Of a stretch of DNA of 9,516 nt, positions 4,820 through 9,516 are shown piece after piece (position 1 is the stretch's first letter; every line of letters begins with the position of its first letter). The position numbers were made by a program, and so were the translations under genes. The stretch is from Propionibacteriaceae bacterium (lineage in GTDB: Bacteria; Actinomycetota; Actinomycetes; Propionibacteriales; Propionibacteriaceae): NCBI GenBank assembly GCA_031254155.1, contig JAIRVA010000365.1:1-9516 (forward strand), given 5' to 3'. The notes below the pieces were generated by a model. It was not told the DNA's origin. It did no database searches and saw only the letters and a program-made list of their open reading frames with translations.

Positions 4820-7800
4820 ATGAAGCTGAAAGTCACGCTGCTCCGCCGAAGCGGCGGGAGCGACGAAATCCTCATCGAGGCGGACGCGAGCACGACGATC
4901 GGGGAGGTGGCGCAGACGATCCAGCGGGTCGACCGCCGGCAGACCGGCCCGGCCGCCGACCCCACCCTCACGGCGTCGCTGCCCGGCCAGGACCAGCCCG
5001 TCCATTTGAGCCCGCAGTCGCTGCTCGGGGAGGCGTGGATCGGTTCGGGGGCCGACATCACGGTCGTCGACCGGACGCCCGCCCGTTACGCCGTCCCCGC
5101 CACTCAGCCCGTCCGCGCGGTCCTGCGCGTCGAACCGCCCGCCGGGGCACCAGCGGAGCACGCGCTGACGGACGGTACGTACGACCTCGGGCGGGCCCCC
5201 GACTGCGACATCTGCCTCACGGACCCGCTCGTCTCCAAACATCACCTGCGGATCGAGGCCTCCGAGGCGGCGGTCGAGGTCATCGACGCGGGTTCGGCCA
5301 ACGGTACCCTCGTCGACGACACCCACATCCAACGGCTCAAGATCGTCGCCCCCACCCGGCTGCTCGTCGGCGACACGTGGGTCACCCTCACCCCAGCGCC
5401 CCAGCGGGCAGCGATCCACCAGCAGCCCGGCCCCGTCCCCTTCACCCGGTCGCCCCGGGTCGAGGCGCGGTACGCCGGCGAAACCTTCGAGGCCCCGGAA
5501 CCGCCCGCGGAGACCGAGGCCCAGCCGTTCCCCTTCCTCGCCCTGCTCACCCCGGTCTTGATGGGTACGGGGATGTACGTCATGACCGGGCGGCTCACCT
5601 CCTTGATGTTCGTCTTCCTCACCCCGGTCATGCTCGTCGGCAACTTTGTGACCCAGAAGTCCCAGCGCAAGCGCCGCCGAAAAAAAGACATTGCCCGCTT
5701 CGAAGAGCGCCTCGCCGCGCTGACGAGTGCGCTCGCCGGGCAGGTACCGCTGGAGCGGGCGGTCCGCCTCGCCGAGGCGCCGTCGACGCCCGAGGTGTAC
5801 GACGCCGCCATGGCCCGCGGCCCGCTGCTGTGGACCCGCCGCGCCGAGCACTGGAGTTTCCTGAATGTCCGGCTGGGTACGGGTACGATGCCCTCCCGCG
5901 ACACCGTCGACTGTACGAAGGGGCGCGGCGCGTTGCTGCCCGACTTCCAGGAGCGGCTCGACGCGGTGGTGACCGCCCACGAGACCATCACCGACGTACC
6001 CATCGTGGAGAACCTCGTCGACGCCGGGGCGCTCGGTTTCGCCGGCCCGCCGACCCTCGTCGGGGCCGCGGTCGACTCGGTGATCATCCAGCTAACCGGT
6101 CTGCACTCCCCCGCCGAACTGGTCATCGCGGGCTTCGTCACCCCCGACTGGGCCCGCCGCCTCGACTGGCTGTTGTGGCTCCCCCACACCTCCGCGCCGA
6201 CGAGCCCCATCGTGGGCCACCACCTCTCCGACTCCGCGACGACCGCCACCCGCCTGATCGCGCAGCTCGAGGGCATCGTCACCACGCGGCTCGGGGCCCG
6301 GACCCGGACCGTCCAGCGGGGTGCCATGAAGACCGAGGGGGCCGCGATGGAGCGGGGCGCGGAGGTCGGCACGAAGACGGCCGAAGCCACCACCGTCCCC
6401 CTCCCCGTCGTGGTTGTCCTGGTCAGCGCGGGCCTCGACATCGACCAGGCCCGTCTCGTCCAGCTCGCGGAGCAGGGTGCCGACGCGGGGGTGTTCCTGG
6501 TCTGGATCGCCGACGACGTGACCCGCCTGCCCGCGACCTGCCGTACTTTCGTCGCGATGGCGCCCGATGCCACCACCGTCGGCATGGTCCGGCTGGGCCT
6601 CACGATCACCGACGCCGAGCTCGACCTCGTGGAGCCCGGTCGCGCGATGGCGTACGCCCGGCGCCTGGCACCCGTCTTCGACGCGGGCAACCTGGTCGAG
6701 GACGCCGGCGACATCCCGCGGTCCGTCCCCCTGCCCGGCCTGCTCGGCGCCGAGATCTTCGCCCGGCCCGAGGCGATCATCGACCGCTGGGCGCAGAACC
6801 AGTCCCTCATCGACCGCCGGGGCCCGGCGCGCGCCAAGAAGCGCGTCGGGACGTTGCGGGCGCTCGTCGGCTCGTCCGGCGTCGACCCGATGACCCTGGA
6901 CCTGCGGACGCAGGGCCCGCACGCCCTCGTGGGCGGTACGACGGGCTCGGGCAAGTCCGAGTTCCTGCAGGCGTGGGTCCTGGCCATGGCCGCTGAGTAC
7001 AGTCCCGACCGCGTCACCTTCTTGTTCGTTGACTACAAGGGCGGTGCGGCCTTCGCCGATTGCGTACGGCTGCCGCACTGCGTCGGACTCGTCACCGATC
7101 TCAGCCCCCACCTCGTGGTCCGCGCGCTCACCTCGCTCAGGGCCGAGCTGCACTTCCGCGAGCACCTCTTCCAGCGCAAGAAGGCCAAGGACATCCTCGA
7201 ACTCGAGCGGCGCGGCGACCCCGAGTGCCCACCCGCCCTGGTCATCGTGATCGACGAGTTCGCGGCGCTCGTCGGCGACGTCCCCGAATTCGTCGACGGA
7301 GTCGTCGACGTGGCCCAGCGCGGCCGTTCGCTCGGCATCCACCTGGTCATGGCGACCCAGCGCCCGGCCGGGGTCATCCGCGACAACCTGCGGGCCAACA
7401 CCAACCTCCGGGTCGCGCTCCGCATGGCCGACGAGTCGGACAGCAAGGATGTGGTCGAGGTCAAGGACGCCGCCCACTTCGACCCCGGCATCCCGGGGCG
7501 CGGCGTGGTCAAGACCGGGCCGGGCCGGCTCACGACGTTCCAGTCGGGGTACGCCGGCGGCTGGACGACCGACGAACCTGACCCCGCCCGTGTGGACGTC
7601 TACCGGCTCGCCTTCGGCGGTCTCGAACGGTGGGAGGAACCCGAGAGCCTCACCCAGGCGGTCCGGGCCGACCGGGACCTCGGCCCTAACGACCAGCAAC
7701 GTTTCGTCGCCTGTGCCATCGCCGCGTTCACCAGGGCCCGTCTGCCGGCGCCGCGCCGGCCGTGGCTGGATGAGCTCCCCGCCGTCTGCCCCCTCCCGTA

Positions 7801-9325
7801 CTATGCCCCCGACCCGGCGGCCCAGGGCCGGCTCGCCGGGGCCCAGCAAACCGACACCGCCCTGCTGCTCGGGCTCACCGATCTGCCCTCTGAGCAGGCC
7901 CAACGCCCGGTGTACTTCCACCCGGACACCGACGGGCACCTTGGCATCTACGGTACGTCCGGCTCCGGCAAGTCGGTCGCCCTCCGGACCCTCGCCGCCT
8001 CCGCGGGGCTCACGGCGCAGGGCGGGCCGGTCTACGTCTACGCGCTCGACTTCGCCGCCGGGGGTCTGCGGATGCTGGAGGGCCTCCCGCACGTCGCCGT
8101 GGTCAAGGGCGAGGAAACGGAGAAGGTGGTCGCCGTCCTGCGGACCCTCGGCGCCGAACTGGCCGCCCGCGGCGATGCCTTCGCGGACCTCGCGGCCGCC
8201 AGCGTGACCGACTACCGACGCCTGCGGCCCGACCCGGGGTTCCCCCGCCTGCTCCTCCTCATCGACGGGTTCGGCGCCTTCCGCGACGAGTTCGAGTCCG
8301 GCGCGGGCCGGGCGGAGTGGTACGAGGTGTTCCGCGACATCCTGGGCGAGGGCCGCGGGCTGGGCCTCCACGTCGTCTTCACCGCCGACCGGGCGACCGC
8401 CGTCCCGACGTACGTCCGCTCGCTCGTCCCCCGCAACCTGCTGCTGCGGATGGGCGACGACGGGTACCTGTCGTTCTCGGCCCCGCGCGACATCGTCACG
8501 GCAACCTCGCCCGCCGGGCGCGGCGTCATCGACCGCCTTGAGGTGCAGATCGCGGTTCTGGGCGGTACGGCGGACGTCGCGCAGCAGGCCAAGATCACCG
8601 CCGAACTCGGGCAGGCCATGGCCCGCCACGGCATCGCCCGGATCCCCGGGGTGAGGATCCTGCCCCCGTCGTACCCGGGCGCCGACCTCCCCGACGCCGT
8701 CGGCGGCCTGCCCGTTCTCGGCCTCGACTCGATCGGCCTCGCGCCGTACGGCTTCAACCCCTTGGGCGTCATGCTCGTGAGCGGTCCGGCGGCCTCCGGG
8801 CGGACGAACGCGCTGGCCGCGATCGTGATGTCGATGGTACGAGCGCGACCGGCCTCGCGGTGTTATCTCTTGTCAGCGGGGAAATCGACACTCGTCGACG
8901 CGGTGGACTGGGCGGGGATGGCCGTGGGTACCGACCGCGTCCAAGCCCTCGCCACTGAGCTGCTCGCCCTCGCCAAGCGGGAGGGCGAGACGGGCCTGGT
9001 CATCGCCATCGAGTCCCACAACGAGTTCCTCCAGTCGAGCGCCGACAAGGCCCTGGTGGACCTTGTCAAGACGGTCCGGAACTCGTCCCACTTCCTCGTG
9101 GCCGAGGCCGAGACCTCCGCCTGGCTCTCGACCTGGCCGCTGCTCGCGGAGGTCAAGGCCGCGCGGCGCGGCCTGCTCCTGCGACCCGACGCCATGGACG
9201 GCGACGCCATCCTCAAGGTCTCCCTGCCCCGGCCGGGCCGCGGCGAGTACCCGCCCGGACGCGGGATGTTCGTCGCCCGCGGCAAGTTCACCCGCATCCA
9301 GGTCCCCCTAGTCCTCCCGGGGTGA
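4820..9325 (+). CDS. eccC: EccC/EssC-type T7SS motor ATPase with N-terminal FHA domain (1501 aa)
   Basis: This is the membrane-anchored FtsK/SpoIIIE-type motor that recognises WXG100 substrates and drives export. Residues 1-90 form a beta-rich, ubiquitin-like domain (MKLKVTLLRR...). An FHA domain follows, with YDLGR from 121, SKHH at 139-142 and GSANGT at 158-163. Two membrane helices lie near 239-255 and 259-277, then a basic stretch KSQRKRRRKK (280-289). ATPase 1 has Walker A GTTGSGKS (706-713) and Walker B VIVIDEF (808-814, D812/E813). ATPase 2 keeps Walker A GTSGSGKS (1045-1052), but its Walker B ends LIDG (D1149, Gly for the catalytic Glu). ATPase 3 is degenerate: GPAASGRT (1322-1329) has Arg1328 for the Walker Lys, and the Walker B position reads IAIES with Glu1398. 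A single chain with FHA and three ATPases is closer to Firmicutes EssC than to mycobacterial EccC. AGGAGG (4811-4816) is only 3 bases from ATG 4820, but no other nearby start fits. It is divergent from the effector genes. Confidence 0.97.
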   Translation: MKLKVTLLRRSGGSDEILIEADASTTIGEVAQTIQRVDRRQTGPAADPTLTASLPGQDQPVHLSPQSLLGEAWIGSGADITVVDRTPARYAVPATQPVRAVLRVEPPAGAPAEHALTDGTYDLGRAPDCDICLTDPLVSKHHLRIEASEAAVEVIDAGSANGTLVDDTHIQRLKIVAPTRLLVGDTWVTLTPAPQRAAIHQQPGPVPFTRSPRVEARYAGETFEAPEPPAETEAQPFPFLALLTPVLMGTGMYVMTGRLTSLMFVFLTPVMLVGNFVTQKSQRKRRRKKDIARFEERLAALTSALAGQVPLERAVRLAEAPSTPEVYDAAMARGPLLWTRRAEHWSFLNVRLGTGTMPSRDTVDCTKGRGALLPDFQERLDAVVTAHETITDVPIVENLVDAGALGFAGPPTLVGAAVDSVIIQLTGLHSPAELVIAGFVTPDWARRLDWLLWLPHTSAPTSPIVGHHLSDSATTATRLIAQLEGIVTTRLGARTRTVQRGAMKTEGAAMERGAEVGTKTAEATTVPLPVVVVLVSAGLDIDQARLVQLAEQGADAGVFLVWIADDVTRLPATCRTFVAMAPDATTVGMVRLGLTITDAELDLVEPGRAMAYARRLAPVFDAGNLVEDAGDIPRSVPLPGLLGAEIFARPEAIIDRWAQNQSLIDRRGPARAKKRVGTLRALVGSSGVDPMTLDLRTQGPHALVGGTTGSGKSEFLQAWVLAMAAEYSPDRVTFLFVDYKGGAAFADCVRLPHCVGLVTDLSPHLVVRALTSLRAELHFREHLFQRKKAKDILELERRGDPECPPALVIVIDEFAALVGDVPEFVDGVVDVAQRGRSLGIHLVMATQRPAGVIRDNLRANTNLRVALRMADESDSKDVVEVKDAAHFDPGIPGRGVVKTGPGRLTTFQSGYAGGWTTDEPDPARVDVYRLAFGGLERWEEPESLTQAVRADRDLGPNDQQRFVACAIAAFTRARLPAPRRPWLDELPAVCPLPYYAPDPAAQGRLAGAQQTDTALLLGLTDLPSEQAQRPVYFHPDTDGHLGIYGTSGSGKSVALRTLAASAGLTAQGGPVYVYALDFAAGGLRMLEGLPHVAVVKGEETEKVVAVLRTLGAELAARGDAFADLAAASVTDYRRLRPDPGFPRLLLLIDGFGAFRDEFESGAGRAEWYEVFRDILGEGRGLGLHVVFTADRATAVPTYVRSLVPRNLLLRMGDDGYLSFSAPRDIVTATSPAGRGVIDRLEVQIAVLGGTADVAQQAKITAELGQAMARHGIARIPGVRILPPSYPGADLPDAVGGLPVLGLDSIGLAPYGFNPLGVMLVSGPAASGRTNALAAIVMSMVRARPASRCYLLSAGKSTLVDAVDWAGMAVGTDRVQALATELLALAKREGETGLVIAIESHNEFLQSSADKALVDLVKTVRNSSHFLVAEAETSAWLSTWPLLAEVKAARRGLLLRPDAMDGDAILKVSLPRPGRGEYPPGRGMFVARGKFTRIQVPLVLPG

Positions 9326-9338
9326 CCTCCCCGCCGGG

Positions 9339-9385
9339 TTTGGTACGGGTTAGCGCCCGGAAACCGGGAGGCCACCCGTACCAAA
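9339..9385 (+). terminator. Long stem-loop after eccC, probable terminator
   Basis: TTTGGTACGGGT (9339-9350) and ACCCGTACCAAA (9374-9385) are perfect 12-base arms starting 13 bases after the eccC stop. The 23-base interior contains a nested CCCGG-AAA-CCGGG hairpin (9356-9368). There is no T tract, as is common for actinobacterial terminators, so it may end transcription or protect the 3' end. Being nearly symmetric, it could also act on leftward transcripts entering from the right. Confidence 0.6.
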
Positions 9386-9516
9386 GGGTTGGTCTGCCAG
9401 CAGTCATGGCTGTCAGCGTAAACTGCCCGAACCACCGGGATTGTTGGTTAGGGAACCACTGATCTACCATGTGCCGCCATCCGAACGCCAAGACGGGCGA
9501 TCTGCGCCTACTACAT
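9386..9516. other. Right-end sequence with no recognisable gene
   Basis: I see a minor TGGTT-AGGG-AACCA inverted repeat (9445-9458). A plus-strand ATG at 9469 is open for 16 codons to the edge (MCRHPNAKTGDLRLLH), with no good ribosome site and no recognised family. The base composition is less GC-rich than eccC. Nothing here can be called. Confidence 0.4.

Noticed and set aside
4672..6996. Long plus-strand open frame overlapping eccC (Arg/Pro/Gly-rich)
   Set aside because: It is a different reading frame of eccC. The composition is typical of out-of-frame high-GC DNA, and eccC carries unmistakable FHA and ATPase motifs.
6092..8629. 845-codon open frame antisense to eccC, and similar ones at 5242-7017 and 4676-5980
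   Set aside because: Third-position GC bias of eccC removes stop codons on the opposite strand. The peptides are Arg/Gly/Asp-rich with no family signature or ribosome site.
9386..9516. Start of an insertion sequence or a new gene at the right edge
   Set aside because: The 16-codon frame from 9469 and the 5-bp inverted repeat at 9445-9458 are too little; no transposase-like residues or terminal repeats are visible.
1..9516. CRISPR array, tRNA or rRNA genes
   Set aside because: No regularly spaced repeats and no tRNA- or rRNA-like conserved segments were seen on either strand.

Overview
The window is part of a type VII secretion (T7SS/ESX) locus from a high-GC Gram-positive bacterium, almost certainly an actinobacterium. 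The evidence is a WXG100-family protein, a very large FtsK/SpoIIIE-type ATPase with the EccC/EssC domain order, and GC that reaches about 75-78% in the lines of the ATPase gene I counted. I cannot name a genus from the sequence.

Layout: two divergent transcription units start from a 294-bp intergenic region (4526-4819). Rightward is one gene, eccC (4820-9325), which encodes a 1501-residue motor with an N-terminal FHA domain, two membrane helices and three ATPase modules. Only the first module keeps intact catalytic residues. A long stem-loop follows its stop codon, and the last ~130 bases contain nothing I recognise. Leftward run a 99-aa helical protein (4525-4226), an 804-aa secreted-effector-like protein with a WXG-like N-terminus (4222-1808), a 316-bp gene-free control region, a 102-aa WXG100 protein (1491-1183), a hairpin with a short T run, a PP2C phosphatase (1106-363) and the first 122 codons of a protein running off the left edge (366-1). 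The last resembles the N-terminus of FHA-domain proteins found in such loci and is coupled to the phosphatase by an ATGA overlap.

How the genes may work together: EccC is the energy-providing motor. The WXG100 protein is the small core substrate. The 99-aa/804-aa pair looks like a small helical partner with a large co-secreted substrate. PP2C and the FHA proteins suggest control by Ser/Thr phosphorylation, with the kinase and the EccB/EccD/EccE-like or EsaA/EssB-like membrane components presumably outside the window.

The most interesting non-coding signal is a palindrome, ATGGGGAG-NA-CTCCCCAT. It occurs once upstream of the WXG100 gene (1568-1585) and once, extended to 12-base arms, between the two divergent units (4580-4605). 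In the divergent region it lies exactly midway between two opposing TAnnnT -10-like hexamers, each 19 bases from a palindrome edge. This suggests one dimeric regulator switching motor, effector and WXG100 substrate together. The effector pair and the WXG100 gene have visibly lower GC (about 55-68% in sampled lines) than eccC.
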